Origin: Paramacrobiotus metropolitanus
Lineage: Eukaryota; Tardigrada; Eutardigrada; Parachela; Macrobiotidae
NCBI RefSeq assembly: GCF_019649055.1
Contig: NW_026570701.1
Coordinates: 1 to 17,618, forward strand
Direction of reading: 5' to 3'
DNA: 17,618 nucleotides
Shown in pieces: positions 8,818 to 17,618 of this stretch. Below the pieces are notes generated by a model. The model did no database searches. It saw only the letters and a program-made list of their open reading frames with translations, and had not been told where the DNA came from. Within the stretch, counting starts at the first letter, position 1. Each line of letters opens with the position of its first letter. Position numbers and translations under genes: made by a program.

Positions 8818-9793
8818 GGTGATGGGATTGGTTGAATGATTTATAAATGAGTAATCAAGCCCATGCAGCGTCCATGAAAAACATGGACTCCGTCGTCTAC
8901 TTCGAACTTCGAAGTGCCTAAAAATGAAGGCTAAAACTATAGAGTATTTACCAGACTTGGGTGATTACAGTTATGGGAGTACTGGTACGTAATATTATGA
9001 GGATGAACCGAAAGGCTAAAAGTGCCAACAAACCAGAAGTGAAGTTGTCTTCCGGGTGCGAACACGGTAAAGTGTTCACCGAATCAAGAAAGCGCGCAAA
9101 GTACATGCGAATCCACGATCTTAACGACAGCACCACGGAATCGGGTGTACAGTGTTTACTACAGTCCACTATGGAGGTTGAACTTGATGATGGCTGTCAT
9201 CGGCTGGCGAAGCTTGACTACAATCGTTTTAGGTAGGATCGATTGCCGATTTTACAGTGTGGTATTGATTTGCTCTTGTTCATGCCACTCCACGTGCTCT
9301 CATCCGCTGATCCACATTCCACACTATCTGCGGTGCCGGTGACGTATTGTAGCTAAACGAGCAATATTCTGTACAACTGGTGCGTACCAAGTATGTGATG
9401 CTGCGACGCCGGCTGTTCCCGGTTTTAGTGACCAACGCTAAAATGACTGTGAGGGAAATTAAGTATTGCTTTCTAGTCTCCGTTAGTTAAGTTGGAATCA
9501 AAATTTCAAACGTTTCACATTTCAAACTTCAAATCAATTCAGAATCAAACCGCGCTTCCAGCATGCGAGTACTTAATATGAAGCCAAAGATCAACTTGAA
9601 CCCGTTTTCACGGTTTGCAATGAAAACTGCAGTTGTTTAATGTAGAATTTTCAGTAACAAACCGGGTTTCAAGCATTTGCAATGGCTCGAAATATTTAAA
9701 TCCATTTCTTGAATTACTGTTTAATTTTTGCGGGAAAAACAGATCAAATCAAAATATAGAATACCAATTCAATAAATGGAAAATAAAGATGCA
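8818..9793. other. Intergenic region upstream of F-box copy 2
   Basis: It begins with the putative promoter of copy 2: the minus-strand TATA-like ATTTATAAAT lies at 8848-8839. A plus-strand open stretch at 8961-9236 (first ATG at 8973) encodes a Lys/Arg/Glu-rich peptide ending CHRLAKLDYNRFR with GTAG just after the stop. It matches nothing I know and could be chance. From 9480 on the DNA is AT-rich with CAAA/TTTCAAA low-complexity runs. No RNA gene was seen. Confidence 0.35.
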
Positions 9794-10080
9794 TCAATAA
9801 CTGAATATCCCAATAAATTTCTTGGTTTCTATCTTGTAAGGGCGGGACGCTCCGCCCTCCTGAGTAGCTATTCGCTGTTTTTGGGGATTTCCACCCCGCA
9901 CATTTCTGCGCTGTTTTGACGGATCTGCAGTACAGTTGCACTGGCTGCAGGATCCTTCCTCGTTAGTCTGGTGTTGCTGCGCCACGGTGCGCATTAGATT
10001 CGGCAATAAAGCCTCATCCGGGTTCACCGCTGTTCGCTGTCGAGGATACGCGTGGCGCCCATACGGCCCCGCGTTATAAT
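9794..10080 (-). CDS. Possible terminal exon of an unidentified gene
   Basis: An open stretch of 94 codons plus stop follows a good acceptor (TTTCTACTGCTGCAG, AG at 10082-10081). It is GC-richer than its surroundings. It encodes a polar peptide (YNAGPYGRHAYPRQ ... SCSQCNCTADPSKQRR) with no family I recognise. A candidate first exon lies upstream at 10277-10248 (ATG, MSKGFCFLGK, then donor GTAAGC), but its phase (0) does not fit this frame, so the pair cannot be joined simply. It sits just downstream of CD2BP2 on the same strand. It might be a separate small gene or an alternative 3' exon of CD2BP2, or it may not be coding at all. Confidence 0.3.
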
Positions 10081-10352
10081 CTGCAGCAGTAGAAATATTC
10101 GGAAGATAAAAATTAATTATGAAAACTGATTTTTCATTTCGCAGTTCATAATCGCTTCAAAAACAGCCCACAACGGCTACGCTAGCACTGCCCCGTAAAA
10201 TCCCTGTCTTCTTCATCGTTGCGTATTCTGCGGACACTGGCGCTTACTTTGCCAAGAAAACAGAAGCCTTTCGACATTAATCCCGCCAAAACACAGCAGG
10301 CAGAACAAATCAGCGCAAGCGCTACCGAGGAAGCGCAAGAAACCAGAGCCGA

Positions 10353-12553
10353 TCACATGTACAGCTCGAAGTCGACGCGCTTGGAGGAGTAGAAGGGCGC
10401 GTCCACGGCGCCGGCCTTGCGGACGAAGACGGCGTCCTTGAAGAAGCCCTGCTGCTGCCAGGCCTGCATCTGCTCGCTGGAGTACGGCCCGTGCGTCGGC
10501 GCCGCGTCGCTGTTCTCCCATTTGTACTCCCATAGCGTCCCGTTGTCCTCTTCCTCGTCTAAAAACACATCGCAGCCAAAAACTTAACCACCCGACGAGT
10601 AAACAATAAACGAGTTGGTAAACAGTTCCTACGATTAGAATTCCAAACGAGCAAAACCGTATAAAAGCAGAATAAAAAATCAACAAACTGAACTTTCCAA
10701 ACCAAAAAGCTAGAAAAAAGTTCATACAATCGCAATCAAAAGCGGAATTTTTTTAGGTAAATTCAACAAAAATATTTAAATAAAGCGTACTATCAACAAA
10801 TACGAAAAAACATGGAAAGCAACTCCCACGATCAAAATCCAAAGCGAAGAATTTAAGTTAAGTTAAACAAAGAAATTAAATAAACGAAGCTTTCGAGAAA
10901 AAAAGGATGAAAAAATTCTACGATCTTTGGATCGTAGAATAAAGAAGCGGAAACGGAAACGAATACAAGCGGAAACTTTGATTTCAAGAATTAAACCCAC
11001 AATCGAAATTAAACCCAAAAGACGAACAAAAAAGGCCAAAAAGCACAATAAAATAATTTCTCCCCAATATAAAAATTGGAAAAAATTTGTAGGAGCAAAG
11101 ATCGAAGGGAAAATAAACATGTATAAACAATAAAATTATTAAACAGAATCATCAACAACGAGAATCAGAAAAAAATTCCCACAATAAAAATTAAAAGAGG
11201 AAAAAAATGTACAAAAAATCATAATTCTCACCGCTTTCCGCCGTGGCCAGCGGCGCACTCCCCGTCCCTCCCGTGCCCACCTTCCCGGCATCGAACGCCT
11301 CCCCGAACATATCCAGCTCCTCGTCCACCCGCATCCCCGCCATCTTCTTCTCGGCCTTCTCCAGCTTGAACTTGACCGCCTCGTACGTATCCTGGTACAC
11401 CTCCAGATTCCCCTTGCCCAGCAGCTGATCGGCCGCCGCCGTCAGCGCCTCCAGCTCCCCGCGCAGCGCCTCACTGCCCTCCTTCCGCGCCGCCTTCCCG
11501 TAGCGTTTCGTCGTCTTCAACCCGTCGCCCAGACGACGCAGCGCCTTGGCCACGCTCTCCCCGGGCCGGAGGTGGGTCAGGAGGGTCTGGTACAGTTGGG
11601 TGTCGGAGGGGGCGGGCCCGGCGGCGGCTTCCTGCGCGGCCAGCTCGGCCTGTTTGCGCTGCATCAGCGCCTCGTAGTCCTCGTCGGTGTAGGCGTCCAG
11701 GTTGTCCAGCCAGGCGTCGCTGATCTCTTTCGATTTGCTGAAGTGGAAGTTGCCCTCCGTGTCGAATTCGCCCTCTTCTAATTCCTCCTGGACGTTGAAG
11801 GGCGTGATGCGGATGCCTTCCTGCACCTTCATGCTGCCTTCTTCCTGTCCTACACAATTATTTCCATTTCAACGGATTTCTTATTGACCGTGTCGAATTA
11901 GTTCTAGTAAATTTGCAATTTTTGCTGCACTGATTTTAAATTAAATATTTTCAGATTTTTATCTCCTTATTCTGCTCTCCACTTCTACTAATCAACTAAT
12001 ATTTTCTGTACATTTTTCGATTTTTTCCTGCCTATTTATCAGTACTTCTATTATTACTTACTTTCTGTTAATTTCGTAGAATTTGCTACGATTTCTATTT
12101 TTAAAATCTGATTATTTAACCAAACAAACAACGTGCAAAAACAAAGTTATTCAAGTAAATAATATTTCTGTAAATATTCTGCTAATTTTTGTTATTTATT
12201 TAACCCCGGCTGAGGTATGAAAAGCATCCTAAAGAAAGATTCAAGAGACGAAAAATGTAATTGCGACGAAAATATGCTGCTTGTTCGAAAATCTTCAAAA
12301 GTCACTGGATGATCAGCACCGCGTACGTACCTTCGATATCGTCATCATGGAGAACAGCATAATCCGTCGGGGGAGCCTTCTCGGCGGGGGCCGCCCCCAG
12401 GTTGTCCATATCGGCGTCCTCCTCGTCGCTGTCCAGCGTGTGGTTCTCCTTGAACGTCCGCTGACGCTTCCCGCGACTACTGCCCGCCTCCGCGTCCCGC
12501 TGGTCCGCTGCCCGCTTCTGACTGCCACCAGCACCCGCCGTGATGAGCGGCAT
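10353..12553 (-). CDS. CD2BP2: CD2BP2/Lin1 homologue, U5 snRNP GYF-domain protein
   Basis: Three exons: 12553-12331 (donor GTACGT), 11849-11232 (donor GTGAGA) and 10558-10353 (TGA). The product is 348 residues, close to the human length of about 341. In the family this protein (U5-52K) binds the U5 snRNP/tri-snRNP in the nucleus during spliceosome assembly, and its GYF domain binds proline-rich peptides. The acidic N-terminal segment has LDSDEEDAD and DDDIEGQEE (junction of exons 1 and 2). Exon 2 holds the family core RITPFNVQEELEEGEFD, GNFHF and SDAWLDNLD. Exon 3 holds the GYF domain: LWEYKWEN (residues about 289-296), HGPYSSEQMQAW and QGFFKDAVFVRK, ending FELYM. The hallmark W-x-Y ... G-P-Y ... 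M-x2-W residues are present. The start is the first ATG in frame, at 12553 (MPLITAG). Junction phases are 1 and 1, and the frame is unbroken. It is divergently paired with IRP1. Confidence 0.94.
10559..11231 (-). other. Intron 2 of CD2BP2, A-rich on the plus strand, with a hairpin
   Basis: A 673-bp intron, strongly A-rich on the plus strand and so T-rich in the sense of the gene. It contains a perfect 11-bp-arm hairpin at 10915-10940 (ATTCTACGATC, TTTG spacer). The plus-strand Lys-rich open frame at 10927-11133 follows from the A-rich composition and is not a gene. Confidence 0.7.
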
Positions 12554-13290
12554 AATCACTCCCGATCAACCACTCCTCCAGTTAATCCAAAAGAACAGCG
12601 CAAACGAAGACTCAAGGCAGAGCTTCACGTGCTGACAAAACGCGTTCAAACACGAATTACAACACACAGGAAAAACCGTGATAAACGGTCTGCAACGCTT
12701 CGTACTCAGATAAAAACGACAAAATTACGATGACCATAATGTATACGTTCGAAATAATCTACTTCCAGTTTGCGAAAAATTAACAAACAGGAAAATAACG
12801 GGAGAAACTTAAAAACACAGAAAATGTGTGGTTGGAATTTTGATTTTTCTGATCAGGAAAAATGCAGAATTTTGTTTACGGTCGCAACGATGCACGGCCG
12901 TATGGTGCAATAAACGCCCATGCACGCCTGCGCGCCCGCACCGTGCACGCTTGCACCAACCTGCTGACTGCAGTCTTGTACGGAAGCGGAAATAAATCAA
13001 AAATCACAATCAGAAAATCAACCGAATGTTGCCATTTTGATAGCAGGTTCTCTTTCCGTTTAAAAATCGTTATCGCCCGCAGCCTTAACGTGATTTATCT
13101 GCATTCTTATCCCTCGATGCCGGCGCGGACTTTGCTCGCACGCTGGTGACTCGAGCGTGGACGGTGAAGGCGGTAACTAAACGCGTTAACGCTGGCTGAT
13201 TTGGCCGATTTTGAAGGCAGTGTCGTGGTTTTCGTGCGGCTATCGTCTTCTTCCTGATTTATCCCGCGCTTCTCCCGTGTATTATTGAGG
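12554..13290. promoter_or_regulatory. Divergent spacer between CD2BP2 and IRP1, likely shared promoter region
   Basis: About 737 bp separate the two start codons, with the genes transcribed outward. It contains a GC-rich core at about 12880-12960 (GCACGCCTGCGCGCCCGCAC) and no TATA box at a convincing distance. It must hold both 5' UTRs unless there are further non-coding exons. No stem-loop with the CAGUGN iron-responsive-element pattern was recognised by eye. The open frames inside it (12281-12733 plus, 12862-13149 plus) look like chance. Confidence 0.45.
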
Positions 13291-16200
13291 ATGCATATCC
13301 CGGCGGAAAATCCCTACATCAGCTGCATCTCCCCGCTGGAGGTAGCCGGCACGCAGCACCAGTTTTTCGATCTGCATCGACTTTTTGAGGGAGAGAATCG
13401 TGTTTTGTACGGTAAAGAATTACTACTAGTACTGGCTCAAGATTTGTGTGGATTTTTTCTTCCTCTTTTTCCAAATTCCAGTGTGTCGTGGTTCGTGTAT
13501 TTTGTCCTGCTTGACTAGTTGAATTAATCGTAGCCGATTTTACATCTGGTTTACTTAGTATTAAATTGTGAAAATTAATTAATTAATTTGTGCTGGAAAA
13601 AATGGAGAACAGAAAGACGTGACATTTTTATAGCAAATTGTAGAACAGTGGCGAGCGTCTCCTTCAAAAAAAGCGTCAAAGGCGTTTTGTCACTAGCTGT
13701 TCTAGTAAGCAGAATAATTAATTAATAAAATTAAATTAAGAAAAAAAACACATTTTTTAATTAACCTGCTAAATTTATCGGAAAACCGAAAACGCCCTGC
13801 ATATTGTTAATTTGCTTTCTTGGGCTGTGTCGAAGAAATTGTGCAACGGATAACAGCAGTAAGTAGAATAGAAAATAATAAAAGCATGAAAGTAAATAAT
13901 CTACAAATTCTCAAACTAAGTAATTAAATTTTGGCTTTTTTAATTTGGCATTTTTTTGGCTTTTCTGAATTTAATCTAACAAGTTCAAAAATTAAGTAAA
14001 TTATTAAAATTTAGTTAAATTCTCAAACGAAGTAAATAATTTTGTGTTTTTAATTTTTGTGAATTTAATCTAATAAGGTTTAGAATTAAGTAAATTATTA
14101 AAACTAAGTTAAGTGATTAAATTTTGTGTTTTAATTTTGTGAATTTAATCTAATAGAGCCCCTGAGAAATTAGGTAAATTATTAAACTTTAGTTAAATTG
14201 TCAAGCTAAGTAGTTAAATTTTTTGTGTTTTTAATTTTTATAAATTTAATCTAATAAAGTTCAGAAATTAAGTAAATTATTAAAACTAAGTTAAGTGATT
14301 AAATTTTGTGTTTTAATTTTGTGAATTTAATCTAATAGAGCTGAAAATTAGGTAAATTTAAACTTTTTATTGTCAAACTAAGTAATTAAATTTTGTGTTT
14401 TAATTTTTATGATTTGAATCTAATAAAGTTCAGAAATTAAGTAAATTAATAAAATTTGGATAAATGTCCATTATAAATTGGCGATTTTTCCCGGCAGATC
14501 GTCTGCCGTACAGCATCCGCGTGCTGCTGGAGTCGGCGGTGCGCAACTGCGACGGCTTCCATGTGCGCAAGAGCGACGTGGAGAGCATCCTGCAGTGGGC
14601 GGACGTCCACCGGCATCCCGACGGCGAGGTGGCCTTCAAGGCCGCCCGCGTCATCCTCCAGGATCTGACGTGAGTGCGCCGCATTCTTGCCTCGTATTTC
14701 ACCCTTCGGGATTATTGTCAATTATGATTATTTCGGAATATTTTCATGTTGTTATTTTCAGCATTTGTGTTCCTTCTGGAATTATTTGCAATTATTATTA
14801 TAATTATTATTATTATTTGCAAATTTTATTAATTATTTTGCAATTATTTGCAATTTGCATTTGTCCGATTATTGTGCAAAATTGCAAGTTTTTTAAGTTA
14901 TTTTTATAAAAGTTTTATTACATTGTTTTTTGTGATTTTGAAATTATTTTTCTCCTTCGTTTAATTTGATTTTGCTCTGTTTTGCGGATTCTGATTGATT
15001 CGAATTTGTGTCATTCGAACTAGAGAATTGAATGCTTTTCGTAGTGCAGTGGCTGCACTGTGGATGGTATATAATATATATATTTCCTTTGCGGTGTGCG
15101 ATTGTTTGGCAGTTTAAACTGCTGCCTATTAAAATCGTATGTGAATTATTTGCATATTATGACTATTTTGAATTTTTTGTTTGGTTTGAAGATTTTTGTT
15201 TGATGGATTGTGTTTTATTTTATACCTGTGATATGGACATGATGCTAACTGAGAGGCTGTTTTTTTTCCAGCGGAGTGCCGGTCGTGGTGGATTTGGCGG
15301 CGATGCGTAACGCCGTGGAGCAGTTAGGCGGCGATGCCACCAAAATCAACCCCATCTACCCCGTCGATCTCGTCATCGACCACAGCGTCGTCGTGGACGC
15401 GTCGCGCACGTATGATTACATTCTCATGCCACTGTCCCTTTGTCACCAACGTGTTGCTTTTCCTACAGACCGGAAGCGCTGGAGATTAACGAGAAGCTGA
15501 ATATGAGCGCAACGCCGAGCGCTTCCAATTTCTTAAGGTAGACCGATTTAGGTTTAAAGTAAACAAAAAAAACAAACTAAACAGTTAATATAATTTTTTA
15601 AAAATTAGTTTAATTGTTTCTCAGTACATGGTGCAGCGAAAATAATTTTTTCAAAAGCGTTATTAAAAGGAGAATACCTTAAAATTAGGAATACTTTTAG
15701 AAAAGAATCACCGGCAGAAGATAAGTGCTAGAAAATAATCGAATAGTTTTCTCATAAATACAAGGCTGTATTGTTACTACTACTGTTTATGTGTTTTGAA
15801 TAATTCACGGTGAATGGTGTTTAGTGGGGCGCGAAGGCCTTCCAGAACATGCTGATCGTGCCGCCCGGCTCCGGCATCGTCCACCAGGTGAATTTGGAGT
15901 ATTTGGCGCGGGTCGTCTTCGAAGCGGACAGCGGTCTGCTCTACCTGACACCGTCGTCGGCACCGACTCCCACACCACCATGATCAACGGTCTCGGCGTC
16001 CTGGGATGGGGTACGTAGCCTCCTTTACCTGCGCTTGGCGTTTTTTTGCTATTTGAATTGACCGTGCATTGAAACAAAATTTTTAACGAATTTTATTAGA
16101 TTTTCCCCGCACATTGATTGGTTTTCGATTTTACAGGCCTTTTAACGAAATTCTGTATTCATGGAAATAACAGGAGAATTAAGTACCTACGAGTAGCATA

Positions 16201-17618
16201 TTTAATGTGTTTTAATTTGATAAATTAAATTAATTTAATTGATTTTGATTAATTAAATTGTATATTAATTTTGCGTAATTAATGGCAGCGTCGGCGGCAT
16301 CGAAGCGGAGGCCGTGATGCTGGGCCAGGCCATCAGCATGGTCCCGGAGTGGTGGGTTTCAAGCTGACCGGCCGGCTGCCGGAAGTGACCACCAGCACGG
16401 ATCTGGTCCTCACCATCACCGCGGTACGTGAATTTTTCTGTTCACATGCAGTCAAAAATTCACGGTAATCTTGTCAAATAGATTCTGCGCAAATTGGGCG
16501 TGGTGAACAAATTCGTGGAGTTCTTCGGGGCCGGGTGCGCCGCACTGAGCATCGCCGACCGCGCCACCATCAGCAATATGGCGCCGGAGTACGGCGCCAC
16601 CTGCGGCTTCTTCCCGGTGGATAACAAGACGCTCGACTATCTCCGACAGACCGGTAAACATTTCTGTACTAATGGCTTTGTTTTTTTTTAATGTTTAATT
16701 TTTAACTATTAAGTAGTGTACCAGCGCTTGCAATTACGTATTGCTATTTGGGTGGCTAATGCACTGGCTTAATTGGCATAGAAAGTCGTAGAACAGTGGA
16801 ACGCGTCCCCGTTCTCAAAATGGCAAATGCTTCGTACAAGACCACAGCGGGCTTGTGATTAGATATTTTGTTATGCAGCATAAAATAAATTACACAGTTT
16901 TTTTTAAATAAATATTTATCCGAAAAGCCAATAAACACCGGTAATGCATATTATTAACCGGTATTCGTGGGCATTTTTTATGATTTTTTGCCTTTTGATT
17001 TAAAAAATGCAGAAATTTTATGAAGCAGTGGTGGAGAATGTTATTATTTTACGTACATGAAAAATATTGAAAATTTAAATAAAAACATTTTGTTGCGTAC
17101 TCTGTTTAAAATATTAAAATTAAAACAGATCATTTAAAATTTTTTTTAAATTCTGAAAAATAATTTAATTACGGTGTATTTAAATATAAATGTGCAATAA
17201 TAACCGCATGATTGTATCGGCAGGACGAACGTCGCGCAAATTGGCCGTGGTGGAAGCCTACCTGAAAGCCACGGGCATGTTCCGTGATTACACCAAACCC
17301 GACGAAGACCCGACTTTCACCACCGTTGTCGAACTGGGTCAGTAATTTCTGTTTCCTTAATTTTTACTACTTCTTTAGTACTATTTTTTTATTTATTTAT
17401 TTCTGACCGTTATATTTTGTAGTTGTATTTTGTGACTGTTGATTTTTAATTAGACCTAAGTACGGTCGTGCCGAGCATCAGCGGCCCGAAACGTCCGCAC
17501 GACATGGTCCCCCTGACCCAGGTCAAAGACGACTTCACCAAGGCTCTCACCAACAAGGTTCGCGTCTGGTTAATTCCGATAACGAACGAGACTCTAAACA
17601 GCCAATTTAATTCCGATA
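13291..17618 (+). CDS. ACO1: Iron regulatory protein 1/cytosolic aconitase, 5' part (nine exons, runs off the window)
   Basis: Exons: 13291-13411, 14498-14669, 15272-15409, 15469-15537, 15825-16010, 16289-16423, 16482-16653, 17224-17337 and 17454 to about 17557 (weak donor GTTCGC). This covers roughly the first 40% of an ~890-residue protein. Family landmarks in order: [141 protein letters not shown]. As a family, IRP1 interconverts citrate and isocitrate in the cytosol when it holds a 4Fe-4S cluster, and binds iron-responsive elements in mRNA when apo. The cluster cysteines lie beyond the window, so the RNA-binding switch cannot be judged. Frame breaks of one base each occur near 15498, 15945 and 16349, and the exon 5/6 junction lacks one base. 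These could be assembly errors or decay. Its mitochondrial-aconitase relatives lack this N-terminal layout. Confidence 0.94.
13911..14460. repeat. Minisatellite-like tandem repeat in IRP1 intron 1
   Basis: About six diverged AT-rich units, each with the landmarks AAGTAATTAAATTTTGTG, TTTAATCTAATA and GAAATTAAGTAAATTATTAA. The TTAATCTAA landmark starts at 13971, 14065, 14145, 14246, 14327 and 14415, giving spacings of 94, 80, 101, 81 and 88. Long and short units alternate, with TAATAAAGTTCAG after one type and TAATAGAGC after the other. This indicates a two-unit repeat of about 170-182 bp that was itself duplicated. Confidence 0.85.
14670..15271 (+). other. Intron 2 of IRP1, AT-rich low complexity
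   Basis: A 602-bp intron between the donor GTGAGT and the acceptor TTTTTTTTCCAG. The stretch 14780-14870 is built of repeated AATTATT and TTTGCAATT words. No embedded gene or RNA was seen. The two smallest introns of the gene are 59 bp (15410-15468) and 58 bp (16424-16481), which shows that short introns occur in this genome. Confidence 0.7.
16654..17223 (+). other. Intron 7 of IRP1, with a possible dispersed repeat fragment
   Basis: A 570-bp AT-rich intron. Around 16788-16815 the sequence GTAGAACAGTGG..CGCGTC..C resembles a stretch in intron 1 of the same gene (13644-13672, GTAGAACAGTGGCGAGCGTC). This could be a fragment of a dispersed repeat. Nothing else was recognised. Confidence 0.4.

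Noticed and set aside
10927-11133. Lys/Arg-rich plus-strand ORF resembling a small basic protein
   Set aside because: It lies wholly in the A-rich intron 2 of CD2BP2, and its composition explains the lysines.
11471-11887. Gly/Arg-rich frames on both strands across CD2BP2 exon 2
   Set aside because: The frame with conserved CD2BP2 motifs explains this exon; the others are out-of-frame readings of GC-rich codons.
10559-12330. Transcription-coupled T-richness of introns in the sense strand
   Set aside because: Intron 2 of CD2BP2 is T-rich in the gene's sense, but intron 1 is A-rich in the same sense, so the skew does not follow transcription.
14430-14909. Minus-strand and alternate plus-strand ORFs over IRP1 exon 2
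   Set aside because: The conserved aconitase frame [12 protein letters not shown]...VILQDLT accounts for the exon; the rest is intron.
15805-16077. Minus-strand ORF over IRP1 exon 5
   Set aside because: It is a Pro/Arg-rich antisense reading of an exon encoding the TDSHTT aconitase motif.

Overview
The window is a piece of an invertebrate animal nuclear genome. Its genes have spliceosomal introns with GT..AG ends, GC-richer exons and AT-rich introns. A tardigrade is my best guess, because the duplicated F-box family at the left looks like proteins I associate with Hypsibius-type genomes. That is memory-based inference; the sequence itself shows only metazoan CD2BP2 and IRP1/aconitase genes.

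Left half (about 480-8820, minus strand): two tandem, same-orientation copies of one four-exon gene. The open frames first look like four separate genes of two alternating types. Splice sites and phases show instead that each long N-terminal frame is exon 1, followed by a short F-box exon, a long C-terminal exon and a 124-nt last exon. All exon junctions agree in phase in both copies. The predicted product is about 630-635 residues: a Tudor/Agenet-like N-terminal module, a middle F-box and a C-terminal domain I do not recognise. Such a protein would be expected to act as an SCF ubiquitin-ligase adaptor. Copy 2 carries a 2-nt frameshift, a fold-back element in intron 1 and a retrotransposon ORF1-like coding block in intron 2. 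Copy 1 carries a perfect 25-bp-arm palindrome beside its exon 1 donor.

Middle (8818-10352): mostly unassigned, with one coding-like minus-strand exon candidate at 9794-10080.

Right half: CD2BP2 (minus strand, three exons, 10353-12553) encodes the GYF-domain U5 snRNP protein. It lies head to head, across about 740 bp, with the iron regulatory protein 1/cytosolic aconitase gene (plus strand, from 13291). Nine IRP1 exons are visible and the gene runs off the right edge. Its exons 4, 5 and 6 each need a one-base correction to keep the conserved aconitase frame. With the homopolymer indels in F-box copy 2 and the ORF1-like block, this suggests uncorrected base-calling errors or, less likely, decay of the gene.

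No rRNA, tRNA, CRISPR array or bacterial-type operon was seen.
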